From Nibribacter roseus (GTDB taxonomy: Bacteria; Bacteroidota; Bacteroidia; Cytophagales; Hymenobacteraceae): a stretch of 64,000 bases of DNA. Position 1 is the first letter of the stretch; each line of letters begins with the position of its first letter. Positions 35,701 to 43,122 of this stretch are shown here, one piece after another. The translations under genes and the position numbers were made by a program. Location of the stretch: positions 1,426,001 through 1,490,000 of the forward strand of contig NZ_JBHSYQ010000003.1 in assembly GCF_042662225.1 (NCBI RefSeq), in the 5' to 3' direction. The notes under the pieces are model-generated. The model did not search any database, was not told where the DNA came from, and saw only the letters and a program-made list of their open reading frames with translations.

Positions 35701-38647
35701 CTGAGGTATGACGACTGGTGGGGTAAGAAACCTCATTAAGCCACCTGAGTTCGTCCTGCGCCAGCCATAGTTTTCTTAGAGTAGAATCGGTTAATAGAGT
35801 TTGTGTGAAATCTGCCGGGGTAAGCTTATCTTTTGAGTAGCGGGAAAGGTAGACATGGTCTGGCAGTGTCTGTTTTTCACGCATTTTCAGCAAACAAGGC
35901 TCAAAACGGTGGGTATAATTAGGCTCCGGAACAAACCCAGTGGTGAAGTTGCCCAAGTGGCGGAAGTACAGACTGTCGGGGCGAAAAGGGCCCGCCAATA
36001 AAGTAGGATAGCGTTGGGTTCTGGAAGTATTGGTTCGGTAGTAGTCAGGGCGGGCTGGTAAAAGCTGTACCCGGTTTCCTTGGTGCAGATAGATTATTCC
36101 GCCGTAAAAATTCTGTTCTACCGGCAGTAAGTAATTACTCAAATTCTTGCGCTCCTGAGTTGAAAGCTGATGCTTCTCAGCATTCGCCCGCCACTGGTAC
36201 ATTTTATTTTGGTCAACGCTCAAAACCAGCTTCTGCTTGGCCATAAAGAAAACGCTGTCCAGCGTAATCAGGTATTGGTCTGTGCGGAGTTTAATGGTGT
36301 GGTAGCCGCTGTCGGCAGGGAAGGAGTAGGCGGGTTTTACATCGGTGCCAGAGAAATAAACGGGCACTTCATCTACATACACCACATGCACGTCAGCTAC
36401 TCTTCCTGAGTCTACCACAAAAGGGGCAAATTGGGTGAGGCTGTCGGGGGCGGGGCTATAATTGGTGAAAAAGCCCGTGGGTGGGTATAGGAGTTGGTAA
36501 TACGCCAAAGTGTCCAGACCCATTTCACGGCTCCAGTGTTCCCAGTTCAGTTTCTGCTCTTCCCTGGTTTTAATGTTGTCTAGCTTGAACTTGCTCCGGG
36601 CTTTTCTGCCTTTGTAATAGCCAAAGAAAGGTACTGTGGGTGGCGAGGTATTTTTGAATTTAGACGTGATGGCATAGGCGGTGAGGTCTACTTTTGGAGC
36701 GGGTTTGCCCTTGGCATCGGTTACTGCTACCGTTACTTGCGTCTGCTGCCCCGGATACACCGTTGGGGGCACCATAACAGCCACGTCCAATTCTTTTTCA
36801 CGGTACGGATTGCCATATTCTTCCTGCTTCACCTCACCAGCCCAAACGTATTGCAGCGACACATGATAAGTTTCATCGCCCTGAAGTTTGCGGGTAAAAG
36901 ACCACTGGGCTGTGGTGTCTTGGCCACGGGCAATGAGGTTGTTTTTGCGGTACACAAAATACCAGAACGGCAGCTTTCTGGGGTTCTGCAGAGAGAAATA
37001 AATAGAGTCTTGGCTGCGGTCAGCCATGAAATTTATGTTGGCGCCTTTGTCTGCCGCATTCAAAGCTGTCAGTAATTCCCCCGACCGTAGTTCATAGATG
37101 CTGGCGTAAGGGTGCAGCGGGAATTTAGTGGGTAGCGTTACCTTTTTTTCCTGAAGCCTTTGCCCTTCTTTGTTAAGTAATGTAAGAACAGCCTCTTTCG
37201 TTACTGTTGAATCTCCTTCCAAATAATTGGCTTTCAAGCTGTCTTGCAGAAGGGAGAGTTGCAGCTGTCCTTTTTGGTAGAGATAAATGCCACTTACATT
37301 TTTGGTGCTGCGCTCATTGCTGGAGTTCAGGAAAGCGGCATGAATTTGATATTTCATGCTGGCTTTCGGGAAGATGCTGGGCGGCAAGTCAAGGGTGGTT
37401 TCACCGGTGGCGTTTAGAGGCTGGGAATGCGTCCAGAGAGTATCTGGTACAAAAACGGAGGCTTGGTCTGTCTTGATTACTTGTGAGCTGAGCACCGTTA
37501 ACTCCACCCGTGCATCTGGCAAGTTGAGGCCGTTGGCATCTTTCCCCTGCATGATAACCTGATTGGTTTTGCCGGTAGTATGTTCCTGGTGTTTCAGCCG
37601 GAGCTCGAAGTTGTTCTCTTTTAGTTCATACTCCTCATACCGGAATGAGCCGTCCATTACCTCCAGGTCATACCATTTCCGCTCCTGCTCCAGATTCAGG
37701 TAAACATAGCTATCCAGCTTTAGTTGCAGAGAATCATGTAGCACAAAGGAGCCCTCATAGGCGCCAGGTCGGTATGGAGTAAGTCGGCCTACTATTTTGG
37801 TTTTTTCGGAGGTGTAAATGGAGGCAACAAGCGGCTTCTTGTAAAGCTTGTTGTTGTTTTTCTTCAGGATGAAAGCTTTATAGCGCACGGTGTCGCCAGG
37901 TTGGTACATGGGCTTGTTGAAGATCAGAAACCCTTTGTACTTCTCATCGCCTTCACGTTTGTAATCATCCTCAAATAGGGAGAAAACGGTGCGCACCACG
38001 CCTGTGGGTTCATGGTTGTCTAAGCTCCTGATAATATCCTGAAAAGGCTTGTAGAGGTAGTAAACCGGCACGTAATACAGAATCTTCCGGTAGAGTGGGG
38101 GAGTTTGCGAATTTCGGTCTAGGGGTTGGTAAAAGGTGAAGCCTTGGTGCTCCACTGCCAGTAGCCCTTCTTTCTTGGCTTTGGCCAGGCGGTAGGTTTG
38201 GGTAGCCTTGTCAAAAGGAATTCTTTTCTTTTTCACCCACACGTTGGCGTCAGAAATCAGATTGCCCTGGCTGTCATGTACCACCACAGCCAAATCTATT
38301 TGGTTCTGCAGAAGCTTCATTTCCAGATTGCTCTGCGAGCGCAATTCAAATACCAGTTCAGGGCCCGAGGCATAAGTGAAAAGGTAATGCCCCTGTGCTA
38401 GCGGTTTAGAATATATTTGATGCGTGGGGAACGAATCAATTGCCGTATGGAAATAGCTCTGCTTTGTCGCCTGCACACCCTTCTTATACAGGGTCTTCGC
38501 CTCAGCGTCGGTAATTTTATAGACGTAAGTGAAGTAGCTGGTGGTGCGGCTGTTCGCCAAATTTTGCTGACCATAGGCGCTAAAGGCAAAGAACAGGCAG
38601 CATGAAAGCAGGAGCAGTTGAAAGGGCAGGCGGCGGGGCAGGGGCAT
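32777..38647 (-). CDS. Alpha-2-macroglobulin-family protein with inserted SusC-type carboxypeptidase-regulatory and TonB-plug module
   Basis: A 1956-residue secreted protein (signal peptide to ~26, AYGQ). Residues ~90-1110 are macroglobulin-like beta domains, including the MG2-type stretch FNKPMYQPGDTVRYKAFILK near 235 and PPTVYPGQQTQVTVAVTDAK near 645. Residues ~1110-1305 are a complete carboxypeptidase-regulatory domain (GTVTDAETREALPGVTVVLK) and a shortened TonB-plug (VVVGYGTVERKSLTGS, LLIVDGVPFSGN, SVLKDAAATAIYGAAG, NGVIIITTQKGK) without any barrel. Then the alpha-2-macroglobulin domain resumes (FWQPRLTTDKQGKATFPVTF). Thioester motif CNEQ occupies 1534-1537 (bases 34037-34048), followed by a helical thioester-domain toroid and a C-terminal receptor-like domain. 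Family knowledge: bacterial forms trap proteases in the cell envelope. The plug fusion is known in Bacteroidota annotations but its role is unclear. Confidence 0.88.
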   Translation of the reverse strand: MPLPRRLPFQLLLLSCCLFFAFSAYGQQNLANSRTTSYFTYVYKITDAEAKTLYKKGVQATKQSYFHTAIDSFPTHQIYSKPLAQGHYLFTYASGPELVFELRSQSNLEMKLLQNQIDLAVVVHDSQGNLISDANVWVKKKRIPFDKATQTYRLAKAKKEGLLAVEHQGFTFYQPLDRNSQTPPLYRKILYYVPVYYLYKPFQDIIRSLDNHEPTGVVRTVFSLFEDDYKREGDEKYKGFLIFNKPMYQPGDTVRYKAFILKKNNNKLYKKPLVASIYTSEKTKIVGRLTPYRPGAYEGSFVLHDSLQLKLDSYVYLNLEQERKWYDLEVMDGSFRYEEYELKENNFELRLKHQEHTTGKTNQVIMQGKDANGLNLPDARVELTVLSSQVIKTDQASVFVPDTLWTHSQPLNATGETTLDLPPSIFPKASMKYQIHAAFLNSSNERSTKNVSGIYLYQKGQLQLSLLQDSLKANYLEGDSTVTKEAVLTLLNKEGQRLQEKKVTLPTKFPLHPYASIYELRSGELLTALNAADKGANINFMADRSQDSIYFSLQNPRKLPFWYFVYRKNNLIARGQDTTAQWSFTRKLQGDETYHVSLQYVWAGEVKQEEYGNPYREKELDVAVMVPPTVYPGQQTQVTVAVTDAKGKPAPKVDLTAYAITSKFKNTSPPTVPFFGYYKGRKARSKFKLDNIKTREEQKLNWEHWSREMGLDTLAYYQLLYPPTGFFTNYSPAPDSLTQFAPFVVDSGRVADVHVVYVDEVPVYFSGTDVKPAYSFPADSGYHTIKLRTDQYLITLDSVFFMAKQKLVLSVDQNKMYQWRANAEKHQLSTQERKNLSNYLLPVEQNFYGGIIYLHQGNRVQLLPARPDYYRTNTSRTQRYPTLLAGPFRPDSLYFRHLGNFTTGFVPEPNYTHRFEPCLLKMREKQTLPDHVYLSRYSKDKLTPADFTQTLLTDSTLRKLWLAQDELRWLNEVSYPTSRHTSAQGLGRLSWQLDSTFKQAPTYAFLYQPQQPTDSVKIFRGDTRSVSHLMPGTYRFLLIFPDEKQLSTQVAIQADGVLHINFSSAQLKDADVQSRALTKLVQQKILATKAMVLEAQKPKPIAPPKVTPLTSGAGLYNHTIIGTVTDAETREALPGVTVVLKGTTIGAATDLSGQYTINAPANGTLVFSYIGYMPHEVAIQGKSAIHAKLMADVMALQEVVVVGYGTVERKSLTGSITTVNLSGTVAGVAVGQPGANINIRGISSIDATKQPLLIVDGVPFSGNLDDLKPNDLASVSVLKDAAATAIYGAAGANGVIIITTQKGKEQAEQALAQTGDTDPANSIRSYFSDYAFWQPRLTTDKQGKATFPVTFPGDVTSWKANVLAMDGNKRSGQTSTEIRSFKAMMATLSGPRFLIEGDKAQIIGKAVNYFPDTAAVKTTFAFNGSTLREQQLKLDRVYADTFMIQAPAVAPDSVELMFMLRQGNGFSDGERRHIGVYKKGVVERQGQFLNLHSDTTVTLTFDPAKGPVHFYAQDNLLQVMLNEIDYLHRYEYWCNEQAASKLIGLLWEKRIRENLGQPFEHDRMVRRLIKFLEKTQKQDGTWSWWATGPAYIWISHHVTEALVMAQADGYNTSFKKPQLIEYLTYELEKKDAQDKVRALEILQQLEAKVDFPAYVSKLEKQTELTLEEQLRLTRLRQQLKLPAPLDTLQKHRQRTMQGGLFWGEEKSNLINNHISNTLLAYDILKAAGGHEQELRQILAYLLSERKTGHWRNTYESARILETLLPDVMQDNSSTPENALVLTGDLNTTLSRFPADTTFTPTQPLTLRKQGSLPLYLTAYQNEWVAQPTRVEKDFVVRTSFANFTQAKAALDAGKPVDLVVEVEVKADASFVMIEVPIPAGCTYDSKSTWGPNEAHREYFRNKVSIFSNHLSKGHYTFTIKLLPRYKGTYTLNPARAELMYFPTFFGREAAKEVEVK
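35870..35909. repeat. Possible degenerate in-frame copy of the dispersed palindrome inside the macroglobulin gene
   Basis: CTGTTTTTCACGCATTTTC then AGCAAACAAGGCTCAAAACGG keeps the outer arms and spacing of the family but not the inner arms. It encodes part of FEPCLLKMREKQTL. It could be coincidence. Confidence 0.3.
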
Positions 38648-38712
38648 GGCAAAGGTTGTTTAACAGTTTAAGATAGCAAGAATAAGCTGATTCCCAAGAA
38701 AGCGGTGGGCTT

Positions 38713-38752
38713 GCGTTTTAAGGCTGATTCTCAGAAAATAAGTCTAAAACGC
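38713..38752. repeat. Dispersed palindromic repeat, copy 10
   Basis: GCGTTTTAAGGCTGATTC then TCAGAAAATAAGTCTAAAACGC. Outer arms pair perfectly, with several inner mismatches. It is in a divergent gap, so it is upstream of both the macroglobulin gene and sucD and cannot be a simple terminator of either. Confidence 0.7.
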
Positions 38753-38799
38753 CTTTGTCAACAATAGATGCAACTTGCATGCTTATTCCATATTCTTCT

Positions 38800-38830
38800 T
38801 TTGGATGGGCAGCAAAAAAGCCTATTTTTG
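38800..38830 (+). promoter_or_regulatory. Bacteroidota-type sigma-70 promoter for sucD
   Basis: TTTG at 38800-38803, 19 nt spacer, TATTTTTG at 38823-38830 matches the Bacteroidota consensus TTTG-N19/20-TAnnTTTG exactly. Start of transcription would be near 38837, giving a leader of about 42 nt. Confidence 0.75.
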
Positions 38831-38878
38831 CGTACAGTTTTTAAACAGACCGTTCATCTTTCACATAATCCACTACAC

Positions 38879-39769
38879 ATGAGTGTTTTAGTAAATAAAG
38901 ATTCCAAAGTGATTGTGCAGGGCTTCACTGGCTCAGAGGGTTCTTTCCACGCACAGCAAATGATTGAATATGGCACCAACGTGGTAGGTGGTGTAACTCC
39001 GGGCAAAGGTGGTTCTACCCACTTAGACCGTCCGGTGTTCAATACCGTAGCCGAGGCCGTTGAAAAGGCTGGCGCTAACGTGTCTATCATTTTCGTGCCG
39101 CCGGCGTTTGCCGCTGATGCCATTATGGAAGCCGCCGATGCCGGTATTAAAGTAATTGTGGCCATTACCGAAGGTATTCCGGTGAAAGACATGGTTGCTG
39201 CTAAAAACTACATCAAAAACAAGTCAGTAACCTTAATTGGACCAAACTGTCCAGGTGTGATCACGCCAGGTGAGGCTAAAGTAGGTATCATGCCAGGTTT
39301 CGTATTTAAGCCAGGTAGAATTGGCATCGTGTCTAAATCAGGTACGTTGACCTATGAGGCCGCTGACCAAATTGTGAAAGCCGGTTTGGGTATTTCTACC
39401 GCTATTGGTATTGGTGGTGACCCTATCATTGGTACGCCAACCAAAAACGCAGTGGAGCTGTTGATGGAAGACCCAGAGACCGACGCCATTGTCATGATTG
39501 GTGAGATTGGTGGTAACTACGAGGCCGTTGCTGCTGAGTACATCAAATCAACCGGTAACAAAAAGCCAGTAGTTGGTTTCATTGCTGGCCAGACCGCTCC
39601 GGCCGGACGCAGAATGGGCCACGCCGGTGCTATCATTGGCGGAGCCGATGATACCGCTGCCGCTAAAATGCGCATCATGCGCGAGAACGGTATTCATGTG
39701 GTAGATTCTCCAGCTGAGATTGGTGAAACTATGGTAAGAGTACTGAAAGGCGAAGCTGCTAACGCATAA
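38879..39769 (+). CDS. sucD: Succinyl-CoA synthetase (ADP/GDP-forming) alpha subunit
   Basis: The ATG at 38879 (MSVLVNKDSKVIVQGFTG) is chosen over 38768 because it matches the conserved SucD N terminus and lies 49 bp downstream of a consensus promoter. This gives 296 residues. The CoA-binding domain has GFTGSEGSFHAQQM and GTNVVGGVTPGKGG. The phosphorylated histidine is His248 in GRRMGHAGAIIGG. The enzyme works in the TCA cycle with the beta subunit SucC, which is not in this window, so the subunits are unlinked here. Codon choice (frequent GGT, GCT, AAC) suggests high expression. A strong terminator follows. Confidence 0.97.
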   Translation: MSVLVNKDSKVIVQGFTGSEGSFHAQQMIEYGTNVVGGVTPGKGGSTHLDRPVFNTVAEAVEKAGANVSIIFVPPAFAADAIMEAADAGIKVIVAITEGIPVKDMVAAKNYIKNKSVTLIGPNCPGVITPGEAKVGIMPGFVFKPGRIGIVSKSGTLTYEAADQIVKAGLGISTAIGIGGDPIIGTPTKNAVELLMEDPETDAIVMIGEIGGNYEAVAAEYIKSTGNKKPVVGFIAGQTAPAGRRMGHAGAIIGGADDTAAAKMRIMRENGIHVVDSPAEIGETMVRVLKGEAANA

Positions 39770-39785
39770 GCTTAGCATACCAGAT

Positions 39786-39827
39786 AAATAGAAAAGGCTG
39801 CCCTGCAAAGGGCAGCCTTTTCTATTT
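39786..39827 (+). terminator. Strong intrinsic terminator after sucD
   Basis: Arms 39786-39804 and 39809-39827 are exact 19-nt reverse complements with a GCAA tetraloop, the right arm being T-rich (CCTTTTCTATTT). Confidence 0.88.
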
Positions 39828-39886
39828 AGTGCATATTCTTTACGAAGAGGTAATTTTAAAGTAAATATAAGGTAATATACAGAAGA

Positions 39887-39894
39887 TAGCTTTG
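39887..39894 (+). promoter_or_regulatory. Possible -7 box for the OlsF-like gene
   Basis: TAGCTTTG matches TAnnTTTG exactly, but no TTTG is found 19-20 nt upstream. Transcription would begin near 39901, about 30 nt before the TTG start codon, which supports that start. Confidence 0.4.
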
Positions 39895-39931
39895 TAAGAG
39901 ATTAAGTAGTTAAGCTCTAAAGCTATAGCCC

Positions 39932-41683
39932 TTGTACCCGATAAAGGATATTCTTGCGCCATCGCCGCCCATTTCTCTCCCCTTGCTACAGCAGTTTCAG
40001 CACTCTGCCGGAGGACGCTTACTGCTGCATCTGCTTAAGCTCACGCAGATTGATGCTCTTTTTAAGAGAAACGAAGCACTACATGGTCTTGATTTTGTAA
40101 GTGCCTTGCTGCAGCAACTAGGTATTACGTATACTCTTGACGCTAAAGAGCTGTCAAATTTACCTGCCTCTGGCTCCTTCATTGTGGTGGCGAACCATCC
40201 TTACGGCGCTTTAGACGGTTTGCTGTTGCTGGAGATTTTGAAACAGCGCAGACCAGACGCCAAGCTAATGGCCAATGACCTGCTTGCCTCTATCCCTAAT
40301 CTGGCCCCCGTTTTCTTACCTGTAAATCCATTTGACGCTAAAGCCAAAAAAAATATATCAGGCATGCGACAGGCGCTGGAGCATGTGCAGGCAGGCAGTC
40401 CGTTGGGCATTTTTCCGGCCGGTGAAGTTTCTACCTGGCAAATGGAAACCCAAAAGATTGTGGACCGGCCATGGTCTCCTTCTATTGGAAAATTGCTGGC
40501 AAAGGCCAATGTTCCGGTGGTCCCTATTCATTTCAGTGGGCACAACAGCCTAGCTTTTCAGCTCATGAGTTTGGTGCACCCCAAGTTGCAGACTGCCCGG
40601 TTGCCCGCGGAGCTGTTAAACAAAAAAGGCCATCATGTGCAAATCAGGATAGGCAGACAGATTAAAACCCAAGAACTTCTGGCAATCCCAAAGTCAGAGC
40701 TGCTTGCCTTTGTGCGGGCTAAAACATACTCTTTGGCGGTGCTTCCGGTCAGCCGCAAAGCAGAGGCCATAGAAGAACCGGCTATTGCCCCAGAAACTGA
40801 CCCGCAAGCAATATGGCAGGAAATACAGCAGTTGCCGGCGCACCGTAAAATTGTGAGTCATCTGCAGTATGATGTTTTTTTGGCCAGGGCTGCCCAAATT
40901 CCGCAGGCGTTGCGTGAAATTGGGCGGCTTCGGGAAATAACGTTCAGGCAAGTGGGCGAGGGAACCCGACAGCCTCTGGATTTAGACCAATATGACCACC
41001 ACTACCAACATCTCTTTCTGTATGATAGGGAGGCGCGCCAGATTGTAGGGGCGTACCGGGTGGGCAGAGGCAAGGAGATTTGGAAGAAACAAGGCAAGAG
41101 GGGGTTCTACCTGCACTCACTCTTCAAAATCAAGAAAGAGCTTACCCCGCTCCTGAAACAGTCGTTGGAGCTGGGGCGGTCTTTTGTCAGGCCAGAATAC
41201 CAGCGCAAGAACCTGCCCCTGCTGTTGCTATGGAAAGGGTTGAGTCTCTATCTGGAACAGAGGCCTGAGTGTAAATATTTAATTGGACCAGTGAGCATAA
41301 GCAGCTATTTTAGTAACCTCTCACAGTCATTGATTGTGCGGTTTATCAAAGACCATTACTTTGACCACAGCCTTGCCTGCTTTGTTAAACCCAGAAAAGC
41401 ATTTAAAGCCAAGCTTCAACTAACAGACCATGTGCATCTGCTCTCCCAAACGCAGGAACTGCAAAGCCTAGACATACTAATTAAGGAGATTGAGCCACAG
41501 CACACGGGTGTACCGCCTCTTCTTAAGAAGTACCTCATGCAGAATGCGCGCATCATTGGGTTTAACATTGATCCGCTGTTCTCAGATTCCCTGGACGGCT
41601 TTATGGTCATGAATGTGAACGACCTTCCAAACGCTACTCAGGAGTTGTTTGATCGGGTAGATGGCCATAAACAAACATCATAG
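39932..41683 (+). CDS. olsF: Fused bifunctional acyltransferase, OlsF-like (amino-acid lipid synthesis)
   Basis: A 583-residue two-domain protein. Residues ~1-275 are a PlsC/OlsA-type O-acyltransferase with VVANHPYGALDG (His89, Asp95) and GIFPAGEVS near 160. Residues ~305-580 are an OlsB-like N-acyltransferase of the GNAT superfamily, with RQIVGAYRVGRGKEI, ELGRSFVRPEYQRKN and a hydrophobic LLLLWKGLSLYL. Family knowledge: OlsF makes ornithine lipids alone, doing both N- and O-acylation; Bacteroidota also make glycine lipids with related enzymes (GlsB/GlsA), so the head group is uncertain. The start must be TTG at 39932: an in-frame TAG lies at 39926 and the next in-frame Met falls after the HPYGALD motif. 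Confidence 0.82.
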   Translation: MYPIKDILAPSPPISLPLLQQFQHSAGGRLLLHLLKLTQIDALFKRNEALHGLDFVSALLQQLGITYTLDAKELSNLPASGSFIVVANHPYGALDGLLLLEILKQRRPDAKLMANDLLASIPNLAPVFLPVNPFDAKAKKNISGMRQALEHVQAGSPLGIFPAGEVSTWQMETQKIVDRPWSPSIGKLLAKANVPVVPIHFSGHNSLAFQLMSLVHPKLQTARLPAELLNKKGHHVQIRIGRQIKTQELLAIPKSELLAFVRAKTYSLAVLPVSRKAEAIEEPAIAPETDPQAIWQEIQQLPAHRKIVSHLQYDVFLARAAQIPQALREIGRLREITFRQVGEGTRQPLDLDQYDHHYQHLFLYDREARQIVGAYRVGRGKEIWKKQGKRGFYLHSLFKIKKELTPLLKQSLELGRSFVRPEYQRKNLPLLLLWKGLSLYLEQRPECKYLIGPVSISSYFSNLSQSLIVRFIKDHYFDHSLACFVKPRKAFKAKLQLTDHVHLLSQTQELQSLDILIKEIEPQHTGVPPLLKKYLMQNARIIGFNIDPLFSDSLDGFMVMNVNDLPNATQELFDRVDGHKQTS

Positions 41684-41726
41684 CTGAAGATGGGATGTTT
41701 TTAATCCTTCTTCCATCATACTTTGG

Positions 41727-42902
41727 TTAGTTTACTTCCAGATCATTCTTGCTCGGTAACTTAGGGAAGGGCGCATGTGGCTCGGTCTGGTACCAGTAAG
41801 AAACGGTGGCTATGTCTGATTTCTGCGGCAAATAAGGCCTAGGGCGCCCACGGTAACCTAAATCCTGCACGATAACTTTTAAGTCTTTCTCAAACCGAAT
41901 AGGATCCAATATGTGCCAGCGGTACATTCCGAAACGTTGTTGAGATTTGTATAAGCCATCTGGCCTGATTACCTGGTGCAAACCGGCATACGCGGTGGAG
42001 TACTCCTCATATTGTTTTGTGGCTTTGTTCTCAAAATTGTAGGAGCCGTTGAAATAATCCTCAGTGCCAGTGCCTACAATGGTGGCGAAATCTTTGTCGC
42101 CATCCATATAGAATTTCATCTCACCTTCGCCCCACCAGCCATTGTTGTTGGCCCCGAAAGCCATGTAGGTCCCTACATAATGTCCTTTGCCTTTGATACC
42201 ATCTACTAACGTGTGCAGTGAGTTGGTAGTGGGGTTGCTCCGGCGGAATTGAGCATGAAAATAACCTTCATCCTCAGGTATGTCTGTAAGAACGTAGTTC
42301 ACCTGGTAATACAGGCGCATTTCCGCATCAGTATTGGTGTTTTCCATCGTAATTTTACACTTTTTACGGAAGGGCATTTTCCAATAGCTGTTAAAGGAAC
42401 TGCCGGGGTTTACAGTTATGGCCAGTGAATTCAACGGGGCATACACTCCCCAGCCCATGCCAAAGAAGTCGCCAACCGGTACTTCTACTGAGGGATCCTT
42501 TTCATCATCCCAGTAAATGCGCATAATGGTGTAGCGCCAGTTGCCGGTAGGAGTCATCCAGATTTGCTGAATGGCGCCGGGGCCTTCCATCTCGGCTATG
42601 GTAAGGGTTTCCCCAGCTTTTATGATGACGTAGGGGTTTACTTTCCAGCCTTGGCCTAATTCTGAGGCGTTGACAGCAGCATTGGCGACGTTACGTTTGC
42701 CCTTGTCTTTTACCGGATCAGCCATGCCACCTTTGCCTTTTGCACCCGTGAAGTTTTCTGGGCTAATGGAGCGGGTTTTGGCATCTGATAACTTGGAAAG
42801 ATTGCCCATGTTCAGGTCTAAGCCATTGAACTTGCCTTTGTTCTGGGCTTGGGCAAAGGTGAACAGGAAGATGGAAATTAGGGTAAAGATTATTTTTCTC
42901 AT
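41727..42902 (-). CDS. DUF2961 / GH172-family secreted glycoside hydrolase
   Basis: A 391-residue secreted protein with a signal peptide ending at TFAQAQ (residue 20). LNMGNLSKLSDAKTRSISPEN is the family's N-terminal region, GPGAIQQIWMTP follows near 110, and the conserved acidic pair is WWGEGEMKFYMDGD near 258 and GTGTEDYFNGSYNF near 280. Family knowledge: DUF2961 became GH172 with alpha-D-fructofuranosidase and alpha-D-arabinofuranosidase members, which form hexamers with paired viral-capsid-like jelly rolls; those two glutamate blocks are the catalytic ones. Substrate cannot be chosen here. It is the last gene of the minus-strand glycosidase group and has an operator-like inverted repeat 27 bp upstream of its start. 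Confidence 0.82.
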   Translation of the reverse strand: MRKIIFTLISIFLFTFAQAQNKGKFNGLDLNMGNLSKLSDAKTRSISPENFTGAKGKGGMADPVKDKGKRNVANAAVNASELGQGWKVNPYVIIKAGETLTIAEMEGPGAIQQIWMTPTGNWRYTIMRIYWDDEKDPSVEVPVGDFFGMGWGVYAPLNSLAITVNPGSSFNSYWKMPFRKKCKITMENTNTDAEMRLYYQVNYVLTDIPEDEGYFHAQFRRSNPTTNSLHTLVDGIKGKGHYVGTYMAFGANNNGWWGEGEMKFYMDGDKDFATIVGTGTEDYFNGSYNFENKATKQYEEYSTAYAGLHQVIRPDGLYKSQQRFGMYRWHILDPIRFEKDLKVIVQDLGYRGRPRPYLPQKSDIATVSYWYQTEPHAPFPKLPSKNDLEVN

Positions 42903-42928
42903 GAGTATTCATTTGAGGTTGAAGGTTC

Positions 42929-42943
42929 TTTAATCAGATTAAA
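42929..42943. promoter_or_regulatory. Operator-like inverted repeat upstream of the GH172 gene
   Basis: TTTAATC-A-GATTAAA is a perfect 7+1+7 inverted repeat 27 bp upstream of the start codon. It shares TTAATC/GATTAA half-sites with the site at 46044-46055. It resembles LacI- or GntR-type operators; the regulator is not in this window. Confidence 0.4.
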
Positions 42944-42992
42944 TTCTTAGAAAACAGTCCATCTATGTTGGCCTGTGCAGGGGGGATAGCTT

Positions 42993-43034
42993 GCTGTTTT
43001 GATGCTGTTTTGTAGAAAATAGCCCTACAATAGC
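42993..43034. repeat. Dispersed palindromic repeat, copy 11 (degraded)
   Basis: GCTGTTTTGATGCTGTTTTG then TAGAAAATAGCCCTACAATAGC. Spacing and left half fit; the right outer arm is eroded. It lies between the GH116-like and GH172 genes. Confidence 0.6.
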
Positions 43035-43122
43035 TTTTCAAAGCAATAAGAGAAACTGTTACAGGTTCCTCAGCAAAGTAATTGTTGAAAATAAAAGCCT
43101 ATTATGGTTACTCTTAGCCTTT

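Noticed and set aside
32777..38647. The plug segment in the macroglobulin gene as a susC fragment inserted by misassembly
   Set aside because: The frame is uninterrupted on both sides, the domain boundary falls between complete domains, and I recall similar fusions in Bacteroidota annotations; read coverage would settle it.
41684..41726. A hairpin between the convergent OlsF-like and GH172 genes
   Set aside because: Only a 5-bp stem (GATGG/CCATC) can be drawn, too weak to call.
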